A stretch of DNA of 64,000 nt from an uncultured Lachnospiraceae bacterium (lineage in GTDB: Bacteria; Bacillota; Clostridia; Lachnospirales; Lachnospiraceae). Positions 8,342-16,770 of the stretch are shown here, one piece after another. The position numbers were made by a program, and so were the translations under genes. Within the stretch, counting starts at the first letter, position 1, and every line of letters starts with the position of its first letter. The stretch covers positions 1-64,000 of the forward strand of contig CAJUHH010000014.1 in assembly GCA_910585965.1 (NCBI GenBank), given 5' to 3'. The notes under the pieces were generated by a model. It did no database searches. It had not been told where the DNA came from and saw only the letters and a list, made by a program, of their open reading frames with translations.

Positions 8342-9787
8342 TTATAAGATTTCTCCATTTGATTGTATCACTTTTTGATACCAATAGAAACTATCTTTTT
8401 TATAACGTTTTAAAGTTCCATTTCCCTGGTTGTCTTTATCGACATAAATGAAACCGTAGCGCTTTTCCATTTCGCCGGTAGATACGCTGACCAGGTCGAT
8501 GCTGGCCCATGGCGTATAGCCGATCAGATCAACGCCGTCCCCGATGGCTTCTTTCATTTGTTCAATATGTTCTTTGATGTATTGGATCCGGTAATCATCA
8601 TGGATGCTGCCGTCCTCTTCCAGAACGTCTTTCGCCCCCAGCCCGTTTTCCGTAATCATGATCGGCACCCCGTATCGGTCATAGACATGGTTTAATGTAT
8701 AGCGCAGGCCTTTCGGGTCGATCTGCCAGTTCCAGTCAGTGGCTTTCAGGTAAGGGTTTTTAGCGCCGCCCATGACGTTTCCGGAGACTTTGGCGCTGTT
8801 GGAATCCGAACTGATGCAGTTGGACATATAATAGCTGAAAGAATAAAAGTCCACGCAGCCTTCCGCAATGTCTTTCAAATCTTGTTCTGTTATCTCAAAA
8901 TGAATATTATTTTTTTCAAAATAGCTTTTGATGTAATAGGGATAGAAGCCTTTGACCTGCACGTCGCCGCTGAAGCAGTTCCGCATCATATCTTCCTGCT
9001 GGGTTAAAATGACATCGTCCGGGTTAGGCGTTAAGGGGTAGACAGTAATATGGCAGATCATCGTGCCGAAATGGAATTCGGGGTTGATCGCCTTCCCCAT
9101 TTTTACTGCCCTGGCGCTGGCAACGAACTGGTGGTGCAGGGCGGCGAAGCGCGTATTGGGGTCATCTGTCTGGTCGGTGAAGTATTCGGTGCCTTCGTTG
9201 AGGATGCCCGCATGGTTCCAGTTGCCCAGCTTGGTTGTAAGGCAGTTAATCTCATTGAAAGGAATCCAGTATTTTACTACATCTTTATACCGCTGAAATA
9301 AGACTTCGCAAAAACGGAGATAGTATTCAATGCATTCCCTGCTGGCCCAGCCGTTGCATTTATGGGTAAGGGCAAAAGGGTTTTCATTGTGGTAAATGGT
9401 GACTAAAGGTTCGATGCTGTGTTTTTTGAGTTCGGCAAATACTTTGTCATAAAACTCCAGTCCTTTTTCGTTGGGTTCGGCCTCATCGCCATTGGGAAAG
9501 ATTCTTGTCCAGTTAATGGACATACGGAAAATGTTGAATCCCATTTCGGCGCAGAGGGCAATGTCTTCTTTATAATGGCGGTAAAAATCGACCGCTTCGT
9601 GGGAAGGATAATAATAAGAATCTTCATCAATAACAGGGGTAATGCGCCTTGGTTCTGTGTGCGTGCCGTTTGTCATTACATCGGAAATGCTGATGCCTTT
9701 GCCGTCCGCGTTCCAGGCGCCTTCGCATTGGTTGGCAGCAGTGGCGCCGCCCCAGAAGAAATGAGGGGGAAATTGTTTGTTGATCAT
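8342..9787 (-). CDS. bglA: GH1 6-phospho-beta-glycosidase
   Basis: A 481-residue glycoside hydrolase family 1 enzyme that splits phosphorylated beta-glycosides made by a PTS into a sugar 6-phosphate and an aglycone. The N-terminus FFWGGATAANQCEGAW is the family signature, IPFNEIN carries the acid/base Glu179, and ITENGLG carries the nucleophile Glu. The SVSTGEMEKRYGFIYVD stretch fits the phosphate-binding loop of 6-phospho enzymes (Ser and Lys near Tyr), separating it from plain beta-glucosidases. The start ATG 9787 follows AAAGGAGTGACTGCA; an upstream ATG at 9853 has no site. The gene faces the ridA-PTS-aminotransferase operon across a shared control region, so the PTS at 10370 is its probable substrate supplier. 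Confidence 0.92.
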   Translation of the reverse strand: MINKQFPPHFFWGGATAANQCEGAWNADGKGISISDVMTNGTHTEPRRITPVIDEDSYYYPSHEAVDFYRHYKEDIALCAEMGFNIFRMSINWTRIFPNGDEAEPNEKGLEFYDKVFAELKKHSIEPLVTIYHNENPFALTHKCNGWASRECIEYYLRFCEVLFQRYKDVVKYWIPFNEINCLTTKLGNWNHAGILNEGTEYFTDQTDDPNTRFAALHHQFVASARAVKMGKAINPEFHFGTMICHITVYPLTPNPDDVILTQQEDMMRNCFSGDVQVKGFYPYYIKSYFEKNNIHFEITEQDLKDIAEGCVDFYSFSYYMSNCISSDSNSAKVSGNVMGGAKNPYLKATDWNWQIDPKGLRYTLNHVYDRYGVPIMITENGLGAKDVLEEDGSIHDDYRIQYIKEHIEQMKEAIGDGVDLIGYTPWASIDLVSVSTGEMEKRYGFIYVDKDNQGNGTLKRYKKDSFYWYQKVIQSNGEIL

Positions 9788-9816
9788 TGCAGTCACTCCT
9801 TTATACTTTTTTGTGG

Positions 9817-9832
9817 ATGAAATATATTTCAT
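9817..9832. promoter_or_regulatory. 16-bp perfect palindrome upstream of bglA
   Basis: ATGAAATATATTTCAT is fully self-complementary and lies 30 bp upstream of the bglA start. A matching half site, AATTTCATCC, is found at 9940-9949 just before ridA. It is a candidate operator for the YheO-like or another regulator of the divergent operons. Confidence 0.45.
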
Positions 9833-9895
9833 TGCATAAAAATAAAATAGCACAAAAAAATGAAAAAATCAACGAAAATAATTGGAAAAAATGCA

Positions 9896-9929
9896 TTGAC
9901 TAAAATCTATTTTAGTGATAAGGTATAGT
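9896..9929 (+). promoter_or_regulatory. Promoter region of the ridA operon with palindrome
   Basis: TTGACT (9896-9901) overlaps a perfect inverted repeat, ACTAAAAT (9899-9906) and ATTTTAGT (9909-9916), separated by CT. TATAGT (9924-9929) and TAAGGT are possible -10 hexamers, neither ideally spaced, so an activator may be needed. The position of the palindrome over the promoter makes it a good operator candidate. Confidence 0.45.
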
Positions 9930-9965
9930 CAAATAAAACAAATTTCATCCAAGGAGGGAAAAGAA

Positions 9966-10337
9966 GTGAAAAAAATTTCAACCTCAAAAGCGCCGCAGGC
10001 AATCGGCCCGTATTCCCAGGCGGTGGTGGCGGACAGGTTTCTTTTTGCATCAGGGCAGATTCCGGTGAATCCGGCGACAGGGGAACTGGCAGAAGCCAGG
10101 ATCGAAATACAGGCAAGGCAAGTGATGGAAAACGTAAAAGCAATTCTGGAAGCCGCCGGTTATTCGTTCGGGGATGTGGTGAAGGTTTCCTGCTATTTAA
10201 AGAGCATGGAGGATTTTAACGGATTTAATGCGGTTTACGGGGAGTATTTTACCGGCCATCCCGCCCGTTCCTGCGTGGCGGTCAGGGAAATACCGAAAGA
10301 TGTGTTGTGTGAAGTGGAAGTTACTGCATATCAATAA
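9966..10337 (+). CDS. ridA: RidA (YjgF/YER057c/UK114) family deaminase
   Basis: A 123-residue RidA-family protein. RidA enzymes hydrolyse reactive enamine/imine intermediates released by PLP enzymes, protecting PLP-dependent proteins. Family marks are KAPQAIGPYSQAVVADRFLFASGQIPVNPATGEL, the FNAVYGEYF stretch, and PARSCVAVREIPKDVLCEVEVTAY, which holds the conserved Arg of the active site. The start is GTG 9966, eight bases after AGGAGG; an earlier in-frame codon at 9915 is unsupported. It is the first gene of an operon with a sugar PTS and a PLP aminotransferase, so here it probably handles imines formed by the aminotransferase at 11759. Confidence 0.93.
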   Translation: MKKISTSKAPQAIGPYSQAVVADRFLFASGQIPVNPATGELAEARIEIQARQVMENVKAILEAAGYSFGDVVKVSCYLKSMEDFNGFNAVYGEYFTGHPARSCVAVREIPKDVLCEVEVTAYQ

Positions 10338-10369
10338 GGCATGTTTCAGCTTAAGAAAGGAGAAGAGGT

Positions 10370-11743
10370 ATGAAGTACGCGAAGATGGTGGAAGCTATTG
10401 TGGAACATGTAGGGGGGAAGGGGAATATTGCCGTGGCAACGCATTGTATGACAAGGCTGCGGCTGAATCTGGAGGACAGCTCCAAGGTAAATGAAGAGGC
10501 TTTGAAAAAGCTGGACGGCGTTATGGGAGTAGTCAATAAAGGACAGCAGACGCAGATCGTCCTTGGCCCTGCCGTCAACGAAGTATACGCGGAGTTTATC
10601 GAATATACTGGAATGAAGGAGGAAACGCCGGTGGAAGAAAACCTGGATGATTTGAAACAGGATTTGAAAAACCGTAAAGGCAACCTTCTGACGGTATTTT
10701 TTGAAACAGTGGCCGGGATATTTAATCCTATTGTGCCCGCATTGGCCGGGGCCGGACTGGTAAGGGCTATTTTAACGATTGCGGTAGTATGCGGTTTGGA
10801 TAATAGCGGAAATACTTATATGGTAATTAACACCATCGCTAACGGCATTTTTACTTTCCTGCCGTTCCTGCTGGCGGCTTCGGCGGCAAAGCAGTTCAAG
10901 ATGGATTCGTTTGTGGCGATGACGATCTGCGCCGGCATGATGTCGTCCACGTGGGCATCGTTGATTGCGGAAGGGGTGACAACCTATTCTTTTTTGAAAA
11001 TCCCATTTACAGTAGTCAATTATTCCTCTTCCGTATTGCCCATCGTGTTTGCCGTCTGGTTTGCTTCCTGGGTGGAAAAAGGGTTTCGGAAAGTCATACC
11101 CGGCGCGTTGAAAATTATTATGGTTCCCTGCTTGACTATTCTGGTCGCTACTCCGATATCCATTATGACGATCGGGCCGTTGGCTACCTGGGTCGGTAAT
11201 CTGCTGGCAAGCGGGGTGACAGTGCTGTTTGAAAAAGGCGGTTTGTTTGCAGGACTTATTTACGGCGGCATTTATTCTTCCATGGTAGTTCTTGGGATCC
11301 ACCACGGAATGGTCCCGGTATTGGTGCAGGGGATTACGGCGCAGGGCTTCAACTATATATCCCCTACCAGCGGCGCTGCCAATATGGGACAGGCTGGGGC
11401 TTCTTTCGGCGTATGGCTGAAAGCAAAGAACCAGAAAACGAAAACCATCGCGGCTTCCGCTACGATTGCAGCGGTGACAGGCGTGACGGAACCGGCTATT
11501 TATGGTGTCAATTTTAAATATAAGAAGCCTTTTATGGCTGCGGCGATCGGCGGCGCGGTAGGCGGAGGCTTTGCTTCTTTCCTGGGATTGAAAGCGTATG
11601 CCATGGGAGGCCCGTCCTTTTTGAACTTTGCGATGTTCATCGGCGAGAATCCCGGCAATATGTGGCTGGTAATGGCCGGTTTTGCCCTGGCATTTATCGT
11701 GGCTGCGGCAATCACTTATATTTGGGGATTTGAAGAGGAATAA
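10370..11743 (+). CDS. PTS beta-glucoside-type EIIBC component
   Basis: A 457-residue phosphotransferase permease that imports and phosphorylates a sugar at the membrane. The EIIB domain occupies about residues 1-90, with the phosphorylated cysteine in ATHCMTRLRLNL (Cys26), followed by an acidic linker and a roughly ten-helix EIIC domain starting near FFETVAGIFNPIVPALAGAGL. The EIIC shows HHGMVPVLVQGI and the GVTEPAIYGVNF loop, which corresponds to the GITE motif. No EIIA domain is present or encoded nearby, so EIIA must come from elsewhere. The neighbours (6-phospho-glycosidase, aminotransferase, RidA) suggest a beta-linked glycoside, possibly with an amine-bearing moiety. Confidence 0.93.
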   Translation: MKYAKMVEAIVEHVGGKGNIAVATHCMTRLRLNLEDSSKVNEEALKKLDGVMGVVNKGQQTQIVLGPAVNEVYAEFIEYTGMKEETPVEENLDDLKQDLKNRKGNLLTVFFETVAGIFNPIVPALAGAGLVRAILTIAVVCGLDNSGNTYMVINTIANGIFTFLPFLLAASAAKQFKMDSFVAMTICAGMMSSTWASLIAEGVTTYSFLKIPFTVVNYSSSVLPIVFAVWFASWVEKGFRKVIPGALKIIMVPCLTILVATPISIMTIGPLATWVGNLLASGVTVLFEKGGLFAGLIYGGIYSSMVVLGIHHGMVPVLVQGITAQGFNYISPTSGAANMGQAGASFGVWLKAKNQKTKTIAASATIAAVTGVTEPAIYGVNFKYKKPFMAAAIGGAVGGGFASFLGLKAYAMGGPSFLNFAMFIGENPGNMWLVMAGFALAFIVAAAITYIWGFEEE

Positions 11744-11758
11744 AGAAAAGGAGCAAAT

Positions 11759-12967
11759 ATGAGCATAAAAGAAAGAATGATAACGGCTTTTCGGGAAGCC
11801 AACGGAGGCTTGTTTTCCGCAGTGGAAAAAGCGGATGTGGGGAGTTCTTACCAAGAAATGGAAAAACAGGGTGTCGCCCTGATGGGGTGGGCGGATCCGT
11901 TTATGCCGGATTTTTCCCTTCCGGAACATATTGAGAAGGCGACGATGGATGCCGTCCGCACGGCATCGGCCCCGCATTATACGGCGCCCGTCGGAGATTT
12001 GGACCTGAAGCAGGCGATCGCGGAAAAACTACGGGAAAAAAATCATCTGGAAATAGACCCGGAACGCCATGTCATGATTACTCCGGGTTCCGATTCCGGT
12101 TTATACTTTGCCATGCTTCCTTTTATCGGGGAGGGGGATGAGGTGCTGATCCCTTCCCCCAGCTATCCCAACAATATGCTGAATGTTGCCATTATGGGCG
12201 GAAAGGCGGTGCCTGTTCCGCTAAAAGAGGAGCTGGGATATCAATTAGAAGAGGAGGAACTGGAACGCTTTGTGACGAAACGCACGAAGATGGTAGTTCT
12301 GACCCACCCGAATAATCCGACAACTACGGTATATAACAGGAAATCTTTGGAGGGGCTGGCCCGGTTCGTGGTCCGCCATGACCTGATCCTCGTCTGCGAC
12401 CAGGCGTTTGAAGATTTTTGTTTTGGAAATGAGATGATTACGCCGGCCTCCCTTCCGGGGATGTTTGAACGGACGATAACGGTATTTTCCTTTTCCAAAG
12501 GGATGGGATTGAGCGGATACCGGGTGGGCTATATTGTCTGCGATGATATCGTGATGGACAGTATGTTTGCCAATGCGGTTTCGGTGCTGGGCGCGACTAG
12601 CACAGTCGCCCAGAAGGCGGTAAGGGCGGCGCTGGAAAATACGGAATTTATGAAGGAATTTGAAAAAGCCTTTGATTTCCGCCGCAAGGAGGCCTGGCGG
12701 ATTTTCAACTCCATTCCCGGCATCAGGATGCAGATGCCGGAATCGGGATTTTTGTGCTGGGTGGATGTATCTTCCCTGGGAAGTTCCACGGAGATTGTCA
12801 GATATCTGCTGAAGGAAGCAAAGGTTTCGGTCAACGATGGAATTAACTACGGCGTGGGAGGCGAAGGGCATATTCGGATCGTCCTCGGCGTTTATAAGGA
12901 TAACCAAAAGGTGGTGGATGCCCTGGAACGGATTCGGAGCGCTTTGATCAGTTATAAGGGGGCATAA
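11759..12967 (+). CDS. PLP-dependent class I/II aminotransferase
   Basis: A 402-residue fold-type I aminotransferase. The phosphate-loop region is ITPGSDSGLYFA, the substrate/PLP-contacting HPNNPTTTVY and VCDQAFEDF follow, and the Schiff-base lysine is in FSFSKGMGLSGYRVGY. The C-terminal HIRIVLGV stretch holds the conserved carboxylate-binding Arg. The family includes aspartate/aromatic aminotransferases and MalY-like C-S lyases, so the reaction is not settled; lyase activity would also generate imines for RidA. ATG 11759 follows AAGGAGCAAAT. The gene ends an operon with ridA and EIIBC, an uncommon partnership, so its substrate is probably released from the imported glycoside. Confidence 0.88.
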   Translation: MSIKERMITAFREANGGLFSAVEKADVGSSYQEMEKQGVALMGWADPFMPDFSLPEHIEKATMDAVRTASAPHYTAPVGDLDLKQAIAEKLREKNHLEIDPERHVMITPGSDSGLYFAMLPFIGEGDEVLIPSPSYPNNMLNVAIMGGKAVPVPLKEELGYQLEEEELERFVTKRTKMVVLTHPNNPTTTVYNRKSLEGLARFVVRHDLILVCDQAFEDFCFGNEMITPASLPGMFERTITVFSFSKGMGLSGYRVGYIVCDDIVMDSMFANAVSVLGATSTVAQKAVRAALENTEFMKEFEKAFDFRRKEAWRIFNSIPGIRMQMPESGFLCWVDVSSLGSSTEIVRYLLKEAKVSVNDGINYGVGGEGHIRIVLGVYKDNQKVVDALERIRSALISYKGA

Positions 12968-13002
12968 TTCTATATTTCGAATCATTTTCATATAGGCGCT
13001 AT

Positions 13003-13035
13003 AAAAAAAGGGGTGTCCCATGGACACTCCTTTTT
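13003..13035 (+). terminator. Terminator after the aminotransferase
   Basis: GGGGTGTCC (13010-13018) pairs with GGACACTCC (13022-13030) around a CAT loop. A-rich and T-rich flanks (AAAAAAA before, TTTTT after) make it usable in both directions. Confidence 0.9.
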
Positions 13036-13108
13036 GTAATAATGCACAAAAAGGAATACTTTGATTTTACTATTTCTGCCAAACTTACGAAACAATGCGA
13101 AAAAGTGC

Positions 13109-13162
13109 TTGCATTAATTTTAGCTTAATGATATTATGAGTACACGATCGGAAACGTTACCG
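13109..13162 (+). promoter_or_regulatory. Maltodextrin operon promoter and operator
   Basis: TTGCAT (13109-13114) and TATTAT (13132-13137) are 17 bp apart, a good vegetative promoter. Just downstream CGGAAACGTTACCG (13149-13162) is a palindrome around CG with one mismatched pair, of the LacI/GalR class, placed to block elongation. The LacI regulator encoded at 18286 ends this operon and is the likely ligand; the regulator at 4124 or CcpA are alternatives. Confidence 0.65.
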
Positions 13163-13344
13163 AAAACGATGCCGAGAACGGTGCCGGAAACCAGAAATGA
13201 CATATCCGCCTCCGGGCAGGATGCCGTGGACAGGGAAAAGGAGCCGGTACATAAAGAGGCAAAAGGCGAAGGGCGGTTCCAGGAACTTGCGGATTTTTCA
13301 AAGGATCCACAAAATACCAAATTATCAAAAGGAGAGTATTCATT

Positions 13345-14769
13345 ATGAAAAAGAAACTGATTAGTGCATTACTTTGTGTAGCAATGGTTTCCTCCATGTT
13401 GATCGGATGCGGAAGCGGCGCAGCAGAAGAAACAGCGCCTGCAGAAGAAGCGGCTCCGACAGAGGAAGCGGCTCCGGCAGAAGAAGAAGCTCCGGCAGCA
13501 GAGGAAGCAGCTCCGGCAGCATCCGCAGATGGCGGAAGAGTTTATTATTTGAACTTCAAACCGGAAGTTGACGCACAGTGGCAGGAAATTGCAGCAGCTT
13601 ATACAGCTGAGACAGGCGTTGAAGTGAAGGTTGTCACCGCAGCAAGCGGCACATATGAAGAAGTTCTCAGATCCGAGATCGCTGGCACGGACGCACCGAC
13701 ATTGTTCCAGATCAACGGACCGGTAGGCTACCAGAACTGGAAAGATTACTGCCTTGATTTGTCAAGCTCTGAACTTTATAATGCATTGTCCGATAAAGGC
13801 CTTGCAGTAACAGGCGCGGACGGCGGCGTATATGGAGTGCCTTATACAGTAGAAGCTTATGGTATTATCTATAACGACGCGATCATGCAGGCATACTTCG
13901 CAACAGAAGGCGCGAAAGCAGCAAGCGTTGACGAGATCAATACTTTTGCGAAACTGAAAGAAGTAGTAGAAGATATGACGGCAAAGAAAGATGAGTTAGG
14001 CATTGAAGGCGTATTCGCTTCCACATCTCTGCTTCCCGGCGAGGACTGGAGATGGCAGACGCATCTTGCAAATGTTCCGGTATACTACGAATACAAAGAC
14101 AACAACGTAAGCGATATGGCAGAAATTGCATTTACTTACTCCGATAACTTCAAGAATATCTGGGATCTGTACATCAACAACTCCACATGCGCTCCTGGGC
14201 TTCTGGGCAGCAAGGCAGTTACAGACTCCATGGCTGAGTTCGCGCTTGGACAGTGCGCAATGGTTCAGAACGGCAACTGGGCTTGGGGACAGATTTCCGA
14301 CGTAGAAGGCAATACGGTAAAAGAAGAAGACGTTAAGTTCATGCCTGTTTATATAGGCGTTGCTGGAGAAGAAGACCAGGGTCTTTGCACAGGCACAGAA
14401 AACTTCTGGTGTGTAAACAGCCAGGCTTCTGAGGCAGACCAGAAAGCAACTCTTGATTTTGTAAACTGGATGATTTCTTCCGATGCAGGAAAAGATTACA
14501 TGGTAAATTCTTTAGGAAACGCAGCTCCGTTCTCCACATTCGGCGATGACGAGAAGCCTTCCGATCCTTTGGCAAAAGAAATGTACCGTTACATGGAAAG
14601 CGGAAAGAACAGCGTAACATGGAACTTCACGACATTCCCGAGCCAGGCGTTCAAGGATGACTTCGGCGCAGCTTTGCTGGAATACTGCAATGGCAATATG
14701 ACATGGGATGAAGTAAAAGAACTCGTTGTTACAAGATGGGCAGAAGAAAAAGCTGCTACAGCACAGTAG
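13345..14769 (+). CDS. malE: Maltodextrin ABC transporter substrate-binding lipoprotein
   Basis: A 474-residue extracellular solute-binding protein of the MalE class (family 1). The signal peptide MKKKLISALLCVAMVSSMLIGC ends in a lipobox (LIGC) that anchors it to the membrane. A low-complexity spacer of repeated EEAAP/PAEE units (about residues 30-60) follows, then the binding fold beginning at GGRVYYLNFKPEVDAQW. ATG 13345 follows AAAGGAGAG. The gene leads an operon with two permeases, a 4-alpha-glucanotransferase and a LacI regulator, which points to maltodextrin as ligand. The ATPase subunit is not in this operon; a shared MsmK-type ATPase elsewhere is expected. The structured gap behind it would favour high binding-protein levels. 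Confidence 0.92.
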   Translation: MKKKLISALLCVAMVSSMLIGCGSGAAEETAPAEEAAPTEEAAPAEEEAPAAEEAAPAASADGGRVYYLNFKPEVDAQWQEIAAAYTAETGVEVKVVTAASGTYEEVLRSEIAGTDAPTLFQINGPVGYQNWKDYCLDLSSSELYNALSDKGLAVTGADGGVYGVPYTVEAYGIIYNDAIMQAYFATEGAKAASVDEINTFAKLKEVVEDMTAKKDELGIEGVFASTSLLPGEDWRWQTHLANVPVYYEYKDNNVSDMAEIAFTYSDNFKNIWDLYINNSTCAPGLLGSKAVTDSMAEFALGQCAMVQNGNWAWGQISDVEGNTVKEEDVKFMPVYIGVAGEEDQGLCTGTENFWCVNSQASEADQKATLDFVNWMISSDAGKDYMVNSLGNAAPFSTFGDDEKPSDPLAKEMYRYMESGKNSVTWNFTTFPSQAFKDDFGAALLEYCNGNMTWDEVKELVVTRWAEEKAATAQ

Positions 14770-14771
14770 TA

Positions 14772-14855
14772 GTGTGAAGAGAAGTTCTAAGGCTCGCACC
14801 AGTGGGTGCTTCGCCAAGAACTTCTAAGGTTCGCGTCGCGAACCGCCCTTCACAC
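14772..14855 (+). repeat. Folded intergenic element after malE
   Basis: GTGTGAAG (14772-14779) and CTTCACAC (14848-14855) close a long stem whose interior repeats the theme AAGTTCTAAGG / AGAACTTCTAAGGTTCGC and contains GGTTCGCGTCGCGAACC, itself a hairpin. It resembles an extragenic palindrome and could protect the malE transcript from 3' decay. Confidence 0.55.
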
Positions 14856-14857
14856 CG

Positions 14858-14884
14858 AAAAATGCCTGAAATACGGCATTTTTC
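14858..14884 (+). terminator. Terminator-like hairpin after malE
   Basis: AAAAATGCC (14858-14866) pairs with GGCATTTTT (14875-14883). A further hairpin, CGGAGC-TTCA-GCTCCG, lies at 14887-14902. Readthrough is needed to reach the permease genes, so this may set expression ratios. Confidence 0.55.
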
Positions 14885-14986
14885 ATCGGAGCTTCAGCTC
14901 CGGGGGTTTGTGTGAAATCATACTTCTTGGCAAAACATACATTTTATCAGAGTATGAATATGGATGGATGAGCAAGTTGAGTAGGA

Positions 14987-15019
14987 ACACTTCGCAGTCT
15001 CGGCTGCGGAGTGTTTTTT
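14987..15019 (+). terminator. Intrinsic terminator/attenuator before malF
   Basis: ACACTTCGCAG (14987-14997) pairs with CTGCGGAGTGT (15004-15014) with one wobble, and T residues run from 15014 to 15019. It lies 35 bp before the malF start, inside the operon, so it should lower permease expression relative to malE. Confidence 0.75.
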
Positions 15020-15053
15020 GCTCCAATAGAATGGTTCAAAAGGAGAATAAGCA

Positions 15054-15899
15054 ATGGAAAAAACGTTAAAAAAGTATTTTCTAATCTTTACCCTGCCGAC
15101 AGTGATCGCATTTGCGTTTGCTTTTCTGATCCCTTTTGTACAGGGCGTATACTTGTCTTTTTGTAAATTCACGACAGTAAGCAATGCGACATGGGCGGGA
15201 TTTGCGAATTACAAGGCTGCTTTTTCCGGCGGACAGGGATTTATGAGCGCTTTGGGATTCACGGCATCGTTTACGGTGGTAAGCGTAGTGACGATCAACT
15301 TGCTGGCATTTACGATCGCGCTGCTGCTGACAAGGAAGATCAAAGGAACGAATATATTCCGTACTGTATTTTTTATGCCGAACCTGATCGGCGGTATCGT
15401 GCTCGGTTATACATGGCAGCAGATGATCAACGCTGTTTTATATAAATATGAAACGACAATCGTAGCAAATGCAAAATTCGGTTTCTGGGGTCTGGTGCTT
15501 TTGATGAACTGGCAGATGGTGGGATACATGATGATCATCTATATCGCAGGCTTGCAGAATGTCCCCACAGAGCTGATCGAGGCGGCGAAGATCGACGGCG
15601 CGACTCCCTGGCAGACATTGATTAAAGTAAAGATCCCGATGGTAATGTCTTCCATCACGATCTGCATGTTCCTGACCTTATCCAACAGCTTCAAGCTGTT
15701 CGACCAGAACAAGGCTCTGACGGACGGCGCGCCGATGAAGAAGACGCAGATGCTGGCGCTCAATATTTATGAGACTTTCTATGGAAGGACAGGATTTGAA
15801 GGCGTGGGCCAGGCGAAAGCGGTAGTATTCTTTATTATCGTAGTAGCGATCGCATTAGTACAGTTGACCTTTACAAGGAGTAAGGAGGTAGAGCAATAA
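15054..15899 (+). CDS. malF: Maltodextrin ABC transporter permease MalF-like
   Basis: A 281-residue inner-membrane permease with about six membrane helices. The EAA loop that contacts the ATPase is GLQNVPTELIEAAKIDGATPWQTLIKVKIPMV, the standard sugar-permease form. It is shorter than E. coli MalF because it lacks the large periplasmic insertion, as usual in Firmicutes. ATG 15054 follows AAAAGGAGAATAAGCA. Its stop overlaps the malG start by one base (TAATG). It acts with MalG as a heterodimer to import the sugar delivered by the lipoprotein at 13345. Confidence 0.92.
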   Translation: MEKTLKKYFLIFTLPTVIAFAFAFLIPFVQGVYLSFCKFTTVSNATWAGFANYKAAFSGGQGFMSALGFTASFTVVSVVTINLLAFTIALLLTRKIKGTNIFRTVFFMPNLIGGIVLGYTWQQMINAVLYKYETTIVANAKFGFWGLVLLMNWQMVGYMMIIYIAGLQNVPTELIEAAKIDGATPWQTLIKVKIPMVMSSITICMFLTLSNSFKLFDQNKALTDGAPMKKTQMLALNIYETFYGRTGFEGVGQAKAVVFFIIVVAIALVQLTFTRSKEVEQ

Positions 15900-16744
15900 T
15901 GGTATCAGCAAAAAGCAAGGCTTCCAATAAGATCATATTTGTATTTTTATTCGTATTTGCAATCGCAATCCTTTATCCCTTGTTATTTATTTTAAATAAC
16001 TCCTTTAAAGGGAAATTTTATATCAGCAAAGACCCGTTTTCCCTGCCGACTGGGGAAACCTTTGCAGGGATCACGAACTACGTGAACGGCCTTGTAAAAA
16101 CAGGGCTTTTGAACGCGATCGGATGGTCGTTTTTCATTACGATCGTATCGGTGGTATTCCTCGTGCTGTTTACGTCCATGACGGCATATTATGTAACAAG
16201 GGTAAAATCAGCTTATTCCACCGGCCTTTATTATATGTTTGTATTCTCTATGGTAGTGCCTTTCCAGATGGTTATGTTTACAATGACCAGCCTGGCAGAC
16301 AGATTTCATTTGCGTAATCCGCTCGGTATGTGTATACTGTATTTAGGGTTTGATGCAGGGCTTTCGGTATTTATGTTTGCGGGGTTTGTAAAATCGATTC
16401 CTCTGGAGATCGAAGAGGCGGCTATGATCGACGGATGCACGCCGCTGCAGACTTTCTTCGGGGTGGTATTCCCGATCCTGAAACCTACGGCGATCACCGT
16501 AGCGATATTGGATGCCATGCATGTATGGAACGACTTCCTTCTGCCTTACCTTGTCATCGGTATCAGCACCAAGTATAAAACAATTCCTGTCGTAGTACAG
16601 ATGCTGGTCGGTTCTAACGGAAATAAAGATATGGGGGCATTGATGGCGATGCTTGTTCTTTCCATCATTCCGATTATTATTTTCTATCTGACTTGTCAGA
16701 AGTACATTATCGAAGGCGTTGTTGCCGGGGCCGTAAAGGGTTAG
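15899..16744 (+). CDS. malG: Maltodextrin ABC transporter permease MalG-like
   Basis: A 281-residue permease, partner of the preceding gene. It has about six membrane segments and the EAA loop FVKSIPLEIEEAAMIDGCTPLQTFFGVVFPIL. The ATG shares its first base with the last base of the malF stop codon, and AAGGAGG lies nine bases before it within malF, so translation is coupled. A short gap leads to malQ. No ATPase gene follows. Confidence 0.92.
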   Translation: MVSAKSKASNKIIFVFLFVFAIAILYPLLFILNNSFKGKFYISKDPFSLPTGETFAGITNYVNGLVKTGLLNAIGWSFFITIVSVVFLVLFTSMTAYYVTRVKSAYSTGLYYMFVFSMVVPFQMVMFTMTSLADRFHLRNPLGMCILYLGFDAGLSVFMFAGFVKSIPLEIEEAAMIDGCTPLQTFFGVVFPILKPTAITVAILDAMHVWNDFLLPYLVIGISTKYKTIPVVVQMLVGSNGNKDMGALMAMLVLSIIPIIIFYLTCQKYIIEGVVAGAVKG

Positions 16745-16770
16745 GGCCTTGAAAGGAGTATAGTTTTGAA

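Noticed and set aside
10772..11977. 401-codon open frame on the minus strand
   Set aside because: It is antisense to the PTS EIIBC gene, has no family features or ribosome site, and is rich in His, Arg and Ser as expected of a shadow frame.
13136..13348. 70-codon frame upstream of malE
   Set aside because: Its ATG lies at the -10 element and before the predicted transcription start, it has no ribosome site, and it contains the operator palindrome.
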